Source of the DNA: DATEDA01 sp963820965
GTDB taxonomy: Bacteria > Pseudomonadota > Gammaproteobacteria > Burkholderiales > SG8-39
Length of the DNA: 64,000 nucleotides
Direction of reading: 5' to 3'
Assembly: GCA_963820965.1 (NCBI GenBank)
Contig: CAWGCC010000030.1
Coordinates: forward strand, 34,077 to 98,076
The notes below the pieces were generated by a model that saw nothing but the letters and a program-made list of their open reading frames with translations, had not been told where the DNA came from and ran no database searches. Made by a program: the position numbers and the translations under genes. Below are positions 9,374 to 18,028 of the stretch, piece by piece. The number at the start of each line of letters is the position of its first letter. The first letter of the stretch is position 1.

Positions 9374-10240
9374 CTACCGTGTCTCGCACCGTTCGATCAG
9401 GCGCCGCATCTCGGCCAGCACCCTCTGGCTGACAGCGTCCCCGGCTTCAGCCGTGCGGACCGAGGTTCCGAAGGTGACCCTTATGGTGACGTTCCGTAGC
9501 GCGGGCACGAGCATCTGAAGGTTGGAGGCTAGCCACCAGCGGTCCTGCTCCTTCTGACGCAGATAGATCAGCGGGTTACGCAGGGCGAGAGGGGAGAAGA
9601 CGCCGCTCACCGCGACGGGGACGACGGTGAGGTCCGGGGCCAGTTGTGCGAAGAGGTCCACGCTCGTCGACCAGCGCTCAAGTGACGCGACCGCGCCCGG
9701 CAGCAGTGCCGGGTCTGGTTCCATCCGTCCCGCGGGAAAGTTCAGAACTGCGCCACCACGCTTCAGATGCCGGGCCACCGACCGGAGGACGCCGAACCGG
9801 TTCGAGGACGCCTTGGCCACCTTGATCAGGTGCCGCGAGGTGTTCGGGAGCGCGTCCAGAAGCGGCCACTGCGCCGCCACCACGCGCAAGTCCGCCCGCG
9901 GGATGGAGCTGAACAGCGCGGCGGCATCGGCGAGCCCCGGGTGATTGGACAGCAGCAGCAGCGGACCTTGAGGCGGCAGGCGCTCTCGGCCCTCGATCTC
10001 CACGCGCCGGACCATCCGCTTGAGCGCCCAGGCGCCCCCAGCGCTCAGCCCCGACTCGCCGACGATCCGGTCGTAGGTCGCGATCTGACGCGCCACGCGC
10101 CGCGCCGGAACCCGGAAGAGCAACTCGAGGAGGCGCCGTCCGCGGCGCAACCCACTAAGGCCAAAGGCGGACAGCAGATCGTTTACACACACCCGGGTGA
10201 GCGCTTCGATCTGCTGCGAGCCCTTCTCCCGGGCCGGCAT
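9374..10240 (-). CDS. PlsC-like glycerolipid acyltransferase family protein
   Basis: Intact protein of about 289 residues. The acyltransferase HX4D motif is present as NHPGLADAAALF near residue 110. The second block, normally FPEGTRS, reads NFPAGRMEPDP, so the usual Glu is missing. C-terminal segments LTVVPVAVSGVFSP and NVTIRVTFGTSV follow the PlsC fold. It probably acylates a lysophospholipid or other glycerolipid at the membrane. The first plausible start is the ATG at 10240 (MPAREKGSQQIEAL); the open frame extends upstream to 10363 without a supporting signal. The substrate cannot be inferred. Confidence 0.72.
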   Translation of the reverse strand: MPAREKGSQQIEALTRVCVNDLLSAFGLSGLRRGRRLLELLFRVPARRVARQIATYDRIVGESGLSAGGAWALKRMVRRVEIEGRERLPPQGPLLLLSNHPGLADAAALFSSIPRADLRVVAAQWPLLDALPNTSRHLIKVAKASSNRFGVLRSVARHLKRGGAVLNFPAGRMEPDPALLPGAVASLERWSTSVDLFAQLAPDLTVVPVAVSGVFSPLALRNPLIYLRQKEQDRWWLASNLQMLVPALRNVTIRVTFGTSVRTAEAGDAVSQRVLAEMRRLIERCETR

Positions 10241-10465
10241 TGTGGCAGTGGCGGCATCCACTCTCAGACGTTCCCTGTTAGGTCGTTGAGGGCGTACGTG
10301 GCCCGATCTTATCGAGACAGCGAACACGCTACCCGCGCTCTGGGACGTAGGTCCAATTGACACGGCATAGCTCCGTCAGAATTGCTGGACGCGATGGCTC
10401 TAGGGGTTAAGAGTGCGGCCAAACGCCCTGGAACGCGCACAAGGCCACGCCGTTGATAGCTACCG

Positions 10466-10723
10466 ATGCCGAAGAAAATCCCGCTCGATTTGCTCATTGG
10501 CACCGCTGACGCTTCGCAGCTTGGCGAGGCCTTCCGGTCGGTCATGAGCAAGTGGCTCAAAGCCAACAACGTCCACCTCCACGTGAGCGATGTTCAGGTC
10601 GGCGCGGAACGCGACGCGAATGCCAACCGCTGGGTGGCGGTGAAGCTTCGACTGAAGGATTTGCGAAGGGCCGATCCCGGGAAAGGCTGGCACTCCGCAC
10701 CGAAGGTACGACCGATCGATTGA
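10466..10723 (+). CDS. Small hypothetical protein, 85 residues
   Basis: Open frame MPKKIPLDLLIGTADASQLG ... KGWHSAPKVRPID. It has no signal peptide or membrane segment and I recognise no domain. Amino-acid use looks protein-like (SVMSKWLKANNVHLHVSDVQ). No strong ribosome-binding site precedes the ATG. The gaps on both sides (10241-10465 and 10724-10982) hold nothing I can identify. Confidence 0.4.
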   Translation: MPKKIPLDLLIGTADASQLGEAFRSVMSKWLKANNVHLHVSDVQVGAERDANANRWVAVKLRLKDLRRADPGKGWHSAPKVRPID

Positions 10724-10982
10724 ACCCGACGCAGCGCGCCGGTCCGTCGTGGCTGCTCGCGGGTTGATCCTGGGTTGATACCGCACCTGCGTTGTCGAGC
10801 GTGATGGCGGTCACTTCAGTCGCTTTCGAGCTGTGCCTCCGACCAACGGCTACTTCGCAAAAGACATCTTCCAACGTTCAGTTCCCTTGCTCAGTCCTAC
10901 CCGAACGCAATATTCTCCGTTTGCCGGCAAGATCGTCGAAGTAAAATATAGTCCACCACTGCGCCGCCGACGGGAGGGTTCG

Positions 10983-12712
10983 ATGACGACCGCCACGCGA
11001 CTTGGAAATGTCCTTGCGAGATTGTCCTTCGGCGCAATAGCGAGCATGGGCCTGCTGGCTTTGCCGATCGTCAGGGAGCCATCCGGCGATGGCTCAAAAC
11101 CGCGGCCCGGCGGCGCTGACCGGCACCGTATCCTCGCGCGAAGAAGGAAAGATGGAAGGCGTTGTGGTCAGCGCCAAGCGCCCTGGCTCGACCATCATGG
11201 TTTCGGTCAGCACCAACGCGCAAGGGCAGTACAGTTTTCCGCAGGACCGGCTCGCCCCCGGTGACTATGACATCACCATGCGCGCCGTCGGGTACACGCT
11301 GCACGCCGACCAAGGCAACGATACAATCGGGCGGCGCCACGCAACTCGACCTCAGGCTCGCGAAGGCCACGCCGGACGTTCTCGCCCTGCAAATGACCAA
11401 CAGCGAGTGGATTCAAAGCGCGCCGGGCACGCCCGACCAGAAAATGGCATTGCTGAGATGTCTCGATTGTCATGGCCTGCAGCGTCCGATCTTTTCCAAG
11501 GAAGATGCGTCGGAAATGGCGTACACGGTGCAGCGCATGACCGCGCACAGCGCGAATGCTTCTCCCAATTTTCCTTTCTTCCATCAGAACGCATCCGAGA
11601 TCTTGAGCCGTCCGCCGAGCCAAGGCGATGGAGGACTTCGGCGGCCTATATCGCTTCGATCAATCTCAGTTCCGGAGAAACGTGGCCCTATAAACTGAAA
11701 ACGCAGCCCCGGCCGACCGGCAAATCGACTCAGGCGATCATCACGACCTACGATCTTCCTGACGGCGCCGCGCCCCATGACACGCTCCTCGACAAAGCGG
11801 GCAACGTCTGGTTCTCCGATTTCCAGCACCATTTCATCTCGAAACTGGACCCCAAGACCGGCAAGGTCACGCGCTATCCGGTTCCCATCTCGAAGCCCGG
11901 CTTTCCGACCGGCGGCCTCATGATCACGATGGATAAGGATGGAAACATCTGGGAAGGCATGATGGGGCAGGCGCAAATCGCCATGCTCGACCCGAAGACG
12001 GAAAAGGTCTCCATCTATCTGGCGCCCGATTGGGACAAAGGCGACACGCGGTTCACCATGATCGACGCCCTGCATTCGAACGTCGACGGGAAATTGTGGA
12101 CCAAGACCAATGGCGGCCCCGATCCCGACCACGCCAACAAGCTGTATCAGTTCGACCTCGCCACCAAGAAATTCAACGAAGTCCTGCCGCCGGCCGGAAA
12201 GCGCGACATTGCCGCTTACGGACTCGTCACCGACCTCGACAACAATGTCTACGGCCTCGACAACAATCCGGCCCAAAGGCAGATCTGGCGCACGAACGCC
12301 AAGACGGGCGAGACGACGTATATCGATCTTCCGATCGGCGTGGGCGGCGCGAGGCGAGGACATATCGACTCGCAGAATCGCCTGTGGTTCTCGCAATTCC
12401 ACGCCAATCGCTACGCGAGGTACGACGCCAAGACCCGCAACATCACGGTGTGGGATGTGCCGGTCCCGTATGCGGGCGCGTACGATGTCCAGTTCGACGA
12501 CGTCGAAATATGCGTGGGGCGCCGATATGAGCACCGATCTGGTTCAGCGGCTCAATGTGGAAACCGGCGAATGGAGCTCTTATCTCCTGCCCACGTCCAT
12601 CAACACGCGCCATATCGACGTGCAGAAGAGTGATCCGAACGGCCTCTCCAGCATGTGGACCGAAGGCCAGCAGACCGGCAAGATCGTCCATATCGAGCCG
12701 CTGACGGAGTAA
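10983..12712 (+). CDS. Secreted protein: carboxypeptidase-regulatory-like domain, CxxCH heme motif, Vgb-like beta-propeller; frameshifted
   Basis: About 575 codons. Order of parts: an N-terminal signal-like segment (MTTATRLGNVLARLSFGAIA ... GLLALPIV); a carboxypeptidase-D-regulatory-like beta domain (ALTGTVSSREEGKMEGVVVS, then GQYSFPQDRLAPGDYDITMR); a c-type heme motif in LRCLDCHGLQRP; then streptogramin-lyase (Vgb)-like propeller repeats (AAPHDTLLDKAGNVWFSD, ITMDKDGNIWEGMMG, HIDSQNRLWFSQFHANRYA, SSMWTEGQQTGKIVHIEPL). Frame changes lie near 11080, 11330, 11630 and 12515. The signal segment and heme motif imply a periplasmic redox or sensing role. True streptogramin lyase activity is not implied. 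The HiPIP gene converges on it. Confidence 0.75.
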
Positions 12713-12736
12713 CGAACCTTTTCGTTACTGCGTCGC

Positions 12737-12776
12737 GACGCTCAAGAGCGTCGAGACGAACCGTCGAGACGCTCTT
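12737..12776. terminator. Inverted repeats between convergent genes
   Basis: Two overlapping hairpins are possible: a 7-base perfect stem (GACGCTC-AA-GAGCGTC, 12737-12752) and a longer imperfect one pairing AAGAGCGTC with GACGCTCTT (12744-12776). They sit exactly between the convergent Vgb-like and HiPIP genes, which fits a bidirectional terminator. There is no clear T tract. Confidence 0.45.
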
Positions 12777-13077
12777 ACTTATGCGCGCCGCGATCGAGCG
12801 GGGAAAACGTCGTATAGATGGGGCACCAGCCGCTCGCGCTGATGTCGCCCTCGACCACAACGCAACTCCTGGGAAATTCGAAATACGGACAGGTGCCGCA
12901 GCTTTCGTTCCCCTTCGGGCTGTCCTGATAGCGAGCGGCGGCCTGCGTCAGTTTCTTCTGTTCCTGAGGCTTGTATTCCTGGGCTTTGGCAGAAGCGGCA
13001 CGGCCACAGGTCGCCGCGGCGGCGACAACGCCCATCGTCTTGATGAAAGCCCTCCGCGATGATCCGGAAGTCGGCAT
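12775..13077 (-). CDS. High-potential iron-sulfur protein (HiPIP), Tat-exported
   Basis: Small periplasmic [4Fe-4S] electron carrier. A twin-arginine signal (SSRRAFIKTMGVVAAAATCG) precedes a mature domain with four cysteines in HiPIP spacing: SCGTCPYF, then RSCVVVEGD and GWCPIY. The other typical element, KLTQAAARYQDSPKG, is also there. About 100 residues, normal for the family. HiPIPs usually carry electrons from cytochrome bc1 or an oxidase partner. The convergent neighbour has a heme c motif, so a periplasmic redox link is conceivable but unproven. The start at 13077 is chosen because it places the Tat motif near the N-terminus. Confidence 0.9.
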   Translation of the reverse strand: MPTSGSSRRAFIKTMGVVAAAATCGRAASAKAQEYKPQEQKKLTQAAARYQDSPKGNESCGTCPYFEFPRSCVVVEGDISASGWCPIYTTFSPLDRGAHK

Positions 13078-13207
13078 GGCTGTCTCTCCCTCGCGCCTTG
13101 GCTCAACGATATCCGAAGTGTGGTGACCAGCCAATGCTCGCGAGTGACATAGAAACGCTATGCCGATCCCTCATCGCTGCTCGCTGGATTGATCAAGCGT
13201 TCCGAAC

Positions 13208-14878
13208 CTACCGTGGGGTGGGTATCGGCGCGGCTGCTCCCGTGCGCAGTGCCGCCATATAGGCGTCCATCAGTTCATGATCGGGCATGTCCGGCATGTC
13301 GCGAGCAGCGACCGAGTCACCAAGCTCTATAACTCGTGGCCTCACGGCCTCGAACGCAGGCCACGCCGGGAGGTCCGGGCCGTTGGGATTGCCCGTCTTG
13401 GCAAAATTCGTCCAGTAGGTCCGAATAGCGTCCCCAAGCCAGACATCGTGATAGGCACGCCATGGCGTTTCCATCACGTAGTGGCCCATCGCCGGTGGAT
13501 AACCAAAGACATAGGTCAATTCTGCACCGTGCCCAGCCGCTTGTGCGCGCCCGAATGGCGGCACGCGCGAGAAATAATAGAAAAACACCTTCTGAGAGTG
13601 GGTCTGTGCATGCAAGCGTCCCCAGGTCCAGGCACGCCAGCCGAAACTTTCTTCGGTCTTCAAGCGCTTCTGCGAGCGCTCTGCTTCCTCGTCCGATCCT
13701 GCCGGGTACCGAGATAGGACACGATCAGCCAAGGGACCGTATTGTTCGCGTATCTTCGCAGCATACTCCGCCGCTTTCAGTGGCTGTCCTAACTGAGTAT
13801 CGCCTTCGCCCGCATTGTAACCGAGCAGCAAATCGACCGCGGCCTGCCTGCCTTCGGCGAAGGTCTCATGGACACCCTTCGGCACAATGTATCCATCGCC
13901 TGTAAGTCGATTGGTGCCGCCAACCCCTCCTGGCGTGATCGTCTCATTGTCCTTCGCAAGGATGCGTTCTGCCGGCACGTTGCGCAATTCTGCGATGGAG
14001 CGGGCATCGAGCGCCTCGCCGAACGCAACGCCGACTTCCTGGGCTTGCGCAAGCGTAGGAAACCCGACGCTCGTTCCGTTCCATCCGAAGTCACCGCCGC
14101 TTTGGGCGATAACGCGGCGGAACAGACCTTGCGCGAGCGGCGCCGTCATCAATTGGGACGCGTGATAGGCGCCCGCCGAGTGGCTGAAAATCGTGACGTT
14201 GGCGGGGTCACCGCCAAACACTGCGATGTTGCGCTGGACCCAGCGCAATGCCGCGATGTCATCGAGCAGGGCATAATTGCCTGAGGCGTTATGGCCCGAT
14301 TCTTTCGAAAGCTCGGGATGTGCGAGCAAACCGAACGCGCCCAGTCGGTAGTTGAGCGTGACGACGACCACACCCTTCTTGACCAGCTGGTCGCCGCGAT
14401 AAAGGCGCGCCGAACCCGATCCACTGCTGCCGCCGCCGCCATGAAGATAGACCATGACCGCCAGCTTTTCGGTGGCGGCCTTGGCTGGTGTCCAGATGTT
14501 GAGATAGAGGCAATCCTCCGAGTATTTCTCGAACTCCATTCCAGGAAGCGTTGGGCCCTTCTGCATGCACGCCGATCGATAGGCGTCGGCGACGCGAGTG
14601 CCGTTCCACGTCGGAGCAGGCTCCGGGGCGCGCCAACGCAGATCGCCGACCGGCGGCGCGGCGAATGGAATCCCCTTGTAGACCGTGAGTCCGCCTTCGT
14701 GCATGCCTTGCACGAGCCCCGTTTCGATACGAACCGGTTCGGCCAGCTGACCTTTGGGTTCGGGACGCAAGAAGACAAACTGCGCAATCGGTATCCGGAA
14801 CAGGAACAACGTTCCCAAAATCGTGACAAGTATCAGTCCAATCAGGATCGCCCGAGCGCTTCGCGCTACACGCTTCAT
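13208..14878 (-). CDS. Type-B carboxylesterase family protein, membrane-anchored or exported
   Basis: Intact protein of about 556 residues. An N-terminal hydrophobic segment (ARAILIGLILVTILGTLFLF) anchors or exports it. The esterase fold is clear: YKGIPFAAPPVGDLRWRAPE, SEDCLYLNIWTP, oxyanion loop YLHGGGGSSGSG, NYRLGAFGLLAHPEL, the acidic triad region LLGYNAGEGDTQ and the His block AAGHGAELTYVFG. The nucleophile elbow, normally GESAGG, reads FSHSAGAYH: the Ser stays but the flanking Gly residues are altered. It hydrolyses esters of unknown identity. ATG at 14878 is preferred to TTG at 14896. Confidence 0.85.
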   Translation of the reverse strand: MKRVARSARAILIGLILVTILGTLFLFRIPIAQFVFLRPEPKGQLAEPVRIETGLVQGMHEGGLTVYKGIPFAAPPVGDLRWRAPEPAPTWNGTRVADAYRSACMQKGPTLPGMEFEKYSEDCLYLNIWTPAKAATEKLAVMVYLHGGGGSSGSGSARLYRGDQLVKKGVVVVTLNYRLGAFGLLAHPELSKESGHNASGNYALLDDIAALRWVQRNIAVFGGDPANVTIFSHSAGAYHASQLMTAPLAQGLFRRVIAQSGGDFGWNGTSVGFPTLAQAQEVGVAFGEALDARSIAELRNVPAERILAKDNETITPGGVGGTNRLTGDGYIVPKGVHETFAEGRQAAVDLLLGYNAGEGDTQLGQPLKAAEYAAKIREQYGPLADRVLSRYPAGSDEEAERSQKRLKTEESFGWRAWTWGRLHAQTHSQKVFFYYFSRVPPFGRAQAAGHGAELTYVFGYPPAMGHYVMETPWRAYHDVWLGDAIRTYWTNFAKTGNPNGPDLPAWPAFEAVRPRVIELGDSVAARDMPDMPDHELMDAYMAALRTGAAAPIPTPR

Positions 14879-14966
14879 GCTCCCGATCCTCTTCAATCAG
14901 GCCTTGAACCCACGGCTGGCCGAATCCGGCAGGTATCCCTCGCGTGGCTGATCTAGACTCGCGCAG

Positions 14967-15392
14967 CTATCTTCTGCGTGCCTTCGCGGACTTCTTCTTC
15001 GCGGCGCGCTTTTTCCCCGTCGATTTTTTCGGCGGCTTGGCGGCAGCCTTCGCCTTCTTTGGTCTAGCCTTGGCGGCAGATTTCGCCTTGCGGCGAGCGC
15101 CGAGCTGGACGACGGCTTCTCCCGACATGGGATCCGTCACACCGAGGCCATTGCCCAAATCTTCGAGCATGTCACGGAAGCTGTCGAGCATGCTGATCAT
15201 GCCGGGACGCGCCGCAACGATGCTGTCGAAATTGTCCCACTCGCCGACGAAGCAATAGATTTGATTGCCCGTTTTGACCAGAGCGCCGCTGCGCCAGCCC
15301 GCGAAATCGACCGGCGCCTTGCGGTGCAGATCGATGAACTCGCTTTCCCGGCCGGGCTTGACGCGGAAACGCACCACGTTGAACGCAGTCAT
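14967..15392 (-). CDS. ABM-like small protein with a Lys/Ala-rich basic tail
   Basis: About 141 residues. The first 100 (MTAFNVVRFRVKPGRESEFI, then AGWRSGALVKTGNQIYCFVG, EWDNFDSIVAARPGMISMLD) resemble the antibiotic-biosynthesis-monooxygenase/dimeric ferredoxin-like fold. The last 45 are almost only Lys, Ala, Arg and Pro (RKAKSAAKARPKKAKAAAKP, then KKSTGKKRAAKKK), like histone H1-type bacterial tails. A strong AGGGAGGTGGGG ribosome-binding site supports ATG at 15392. The tail suggests binding to nucleic acid or another polyanion. The enzyme function is not established. It is separated by 24 bases from the DsbA-like gene upstream. Confidence 0.65.
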   Translation of the reverse strand: MTAFNVVRFRVKPGRESEFIDLHRKAPVDFAGWRSGALVKTGNQIYCFVGEWDNFDSIVAARPGMISMLDSFRDMLEDLGNGLGVTDPMSGEAVVQLGARRKAKSAAKARPKKAKAAAKPPKKSTGKKRAAKKKSAKARRR

Positions 15393-15416
15393 CCCCACCT
15401 CCCTATTGAAGATCAA

Positions 15417-16196
15417 TTAGCCGCTCAGTCCCTTGACCATCGCTTGGAGCTCTTCGCCCTGCATCGCTCCCACGATGATGCGGTCATTGATGATGAAGGT
15501 CGGCGTGCCGTTCAAGCGGAGGCGATTGGCGAGCGCATTCGATTGATTGATGCTCTCCGCGACGGTTGCGTCTCCCATGTCGCGTTCCAGCCGTGCGGCG
15601 TCCAGGCCAACTCGCTTGGCGATGTCCAGGATGCGCTCCTTCGAAAGCTCCCCAGGCGTTTCCATCAGCGCCAGGTGGAACGGAAGATATTTTCCCTCCT
15701 GACGGCGCGCCGCGACGGCGGCCAAGGCCGCCAGGTGCGACTCCGGCGTCAGGATCGGCCTCTCGATGAAGGCCACGCGCACCTTCAAGCCGCTGTCGAT
15801 GAGGCTCTTCACGGCACCAAGAGACGCTTTGCAGTGCGGGCACTTGTAGTCGAAGAATTCGGCCACCGTGACTTTCGCATCGGCGGGACCGACCACATAG
15901 GCGACCTTCGGATCGACCAATGCCGAGAGTCCGACATCGAAGAGCGCGTCGTCCCGGGCCTTTTGCTCGGCGGCTGCCTGCTGGGAGTCGAGCTTGTTGG
16001 TCATCTGGATGATGATGTCGGGATGGGCCAGGAGATAGTCCTGCACGACCTGTTCGATCTGCGCGCGGTTCGCCCACACTCCGACGGAGACGGGGATCCG
16101 GCCGATGAAGACGGCCGTGGCAAAGGCTCCGAGCGCGAACAGCGCTGCTCCGCCCGCTCCCAATTTCAGTATCGATTTCCAGTCCATATGGCTCAC
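15417..16196 (-). CDS. DsbA-family periplasmic thiol oxidoreductase
   Basis: About 259 residues. The N-terminal membrane segment (LGAGGAALFALGAFATAVFI) is followed by a helical region, the active site DYKCPHCKAS and the cis-Pro motif NGTPTFIIND. This organisation (anchor, then Com1/DsbA-like thioredoxin fold) fits membrane-tethered disulfide oxidoreductases acting in the periplasm. GTG at 16196 is preferred because it overlaps the stop of the M48 gene in a GTGA tetranucleotide (16193-16196); ATG at 16187 is the alternative. It is downstream of, and probably co-translated with, the M48 protease, suggesting shared envelope quality control. Confidence 0.88.
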   Translation of the reverse strand: MSHMDWKSILKLGAGGAALFALGAFATAVFIGRIPVSVGVWANRAQIEQVVQDYLLAHPDIIIQMTNKLDSQQAAAEQKARDDALFDVGLSALVDPKVAYVVGPADAKVTVAEFFDYKCPHCKASLGAVKSLIDSGLKVRVAFIERPILTPESHLAALAAVAARRQEGKYLPFHLALMETPGELSKERILDIAKRVGLDAARLERDMGDATVAESINQSNALANRLRLNGTPTFIINDRIIVGAMQGEELQAMVKGLSG

Positions 16197-17574
16197 CGGC
16201 CTCTTTGATCAGCCTGCTGCGAGGTCGCGATGGCGATGATGTCGCTCGCTCGTTGCCAATCCGTCGAGCCTTGAGGCAGCTGGCGCTGCGCGCGCCCGGC
16301 GAATTGGATTGCTTGTTGGAAGGCGTAGAGCGCGAAGTACCGCTCGGCGGTTGCCAGCTCCGCTCGCGCCGTTTGTCCAAGTCGCGCGTAGGCTTGCGCG
16401 AGCTCGTACCAGGCAAATGCATTGTCGCGCTCGAGCTTCGAGCGAGGCCTGCAGCTCCTTGATCGCCGGCTCGACGTAGCGCGGATTTTCCGTGCCCAGC
16501 ATCGCCGCTCCGAGCGCCACCCGAAGCAGCGGCGCGTCGGGAAGGATCTTCACCGCCGCGGTGTAAGGTTGAATGCCTTCCTCGACCTTGCCTATTTCGA
16601 CATTGATCTGTCCGTACATCTCCAGGAAGTAGGGATTCTCGGGTTCTTCCTTCAACAGGCTGCCCATTTCCGCCAGCGCCTTTCCCATGTCGGGCTGACG
16701 GAAGTAGGCCATCGCGCGGGCGTAGCGAGCCGGCTTGGAGGTGTCGGACTGGGGATATCTGCGAAGCGTGACCTCCGGGCGATCGATGTAGCCTCTGAGC
16801 TTCGCCCTCAGCATGTCGTAGGCGTATTGCGCTTCCGGGCTGTCTCTGACATCGCGATAGGGTGAAGCCTCGATCAGCGACTCCAGAGCCGAGATGCGAT
16901 CGCCTGCCACGGGATGGGATTGCGCAAACGGGTCGCGGCGCTGATCGGAGAGGATCTCCTGGTTCTCGAAGCGCTTGAACACGGCGACCATGCCGCGCCC
17001 CGATTGCTTGGTCGCGGCGAGATAGCGGATGGCGGCCTGGTCGGCGGCGGACTCCTGAGTTCGCGTAAAGGCCAGGAAGCTGCGCTGAGCGATCTGCTGG
17101 CCGCCCATCAGGATGGCCGAACCGACGTCGCCGGCACCGGCCGCGATCGCGGCCACGCCGAGCACCATGGACAAGATGAGCGGGACGGACGCTGCCCGCA
17201 CGCCCGCCATCATGCGCACGAGGTGGCCGTCGGCGATATGCCCGGTTTCGTGGGCGAGCACGCCGGAGAGTTGATTTGGCGTGTCAAGCTGCATGATCAA
17301 GCCGGTGTGGATGAACATGTTCTGGCCTTCGGCCACGAAGGCATTAATCGAGGGATCGTTGACGATGTAGAGACTGACCGAGTTCGGGCGACATGCCGGC
17401 GACCTGAAGCAGCGGGTCCAGATACGTCCGCACCACGCGCTCGACCTCCGTGTCGCGGATCAGCGATGGCGCGCCTTGTGCGTGCGCCGGCGGGGTCGCC
17501 GAAATCCAGAAGATCGCCAGCGCCGCAAGCGCGGCGCCGAGGATAGGCCGCAGAAGAGGATGGACGAATCTCAC
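16193..17574 (-). CDS. M48-family zinc metalloprotease with TPR repeats (BepA-like)
   Basis: Periplasmic protease of the type that clears misassembled outer-membrane proteins. After a signal peptide (ILGAALAALAIFWISATPPA), the M48 zinc site HETGHIADGH (VLAHETGHIADGHLVRM) and the third ligand Glu in TRTQESAADQAAIRYLA are present. The C-terminal half has TPR-like repeats (ALAEMGSLLKEEPENPYFLE, GIQPYTAAVKILPDAPLLRV). Frame changes lie near 17385 and 16440. The corrected C-terminus, TDWQRASDIIAIATSQQAD, reaches the stop at 16193, overlapping the dsbA-like start. GTG at 17574, preceded by GGAG, is the likely start. Confidence 0.87.
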
Positions 17575-17658
17575 GCGCCATACTCCGTTGGATGATCGAT
17601 CCCGCGAACCCTCAACGGTAGGATTGGAGCCCCCTGCCGTCAAGGCAAAGCGGAACAA

Positions 17659-18012
17659 CTAGGATGCACGCGGCCTTTGCACCATCCAGGTGCAAATAAA
17701 ATCGGGATTCTCGATCTCTTCGCCGGTTTCCGGCAGCTGATAACGTCCCGGCTGCGCGGGGCTGATTGCGCTCGGATCGGCGGGCATGGTCCACGACTGC
17801 CCCTCGCGCTCTCCCTTGAGAGAGACCGTGATGCCTTCCTTCGATGCGCTCGCCACAATACCGTGCATCTGGACGCTTTGCTCGACTTGACCGGCTCCAT
17901 CCACATAGGTCACGCCGATTAAGATATATTTGCCGCGATAGACCTCGGCGGCGGCATCATCGAACTCGCGTCCGCTTTCGGTTCCTGCCCATCCGTACGG
18001 CGTCTCTTTCAT
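17659..18012 (-). CDS. Hypothetical protein, 117 residues, predicted beta-rich
   Basis: Intact frame MKETPYGWAGTESGREFDDA ... ICTWMVQRPRAS. It has no signal peptide or membrane segment. The core (GKYILIGVTYVDGAGQVEQS, MHGIVASASKEGITVSLKGE, MPADPSAISPAQPGRYQLP, ENPDFICTWMV) looks like a compact beta fold and resembles small uncharacterised proteins I have seen in bacteria, but I cannot name a family with certainty. It lies 16 bases downstream of rne on the same strand, so it may share the rne transcript. Confidence 0.65.
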   Translation of the reverse strand: MKETPYGWAGTESGREFDDAAAEVYRGKYILIGVTYVDGAGQVEQSVQMHGIVASASKEGITVSLKGEREGQSWTMPADPSAISPAQPGRYQLPETGEEIENPDFICTWMVQRPRAS

Positions 18013-18028
18013 CGAACTTAACCTCGGC

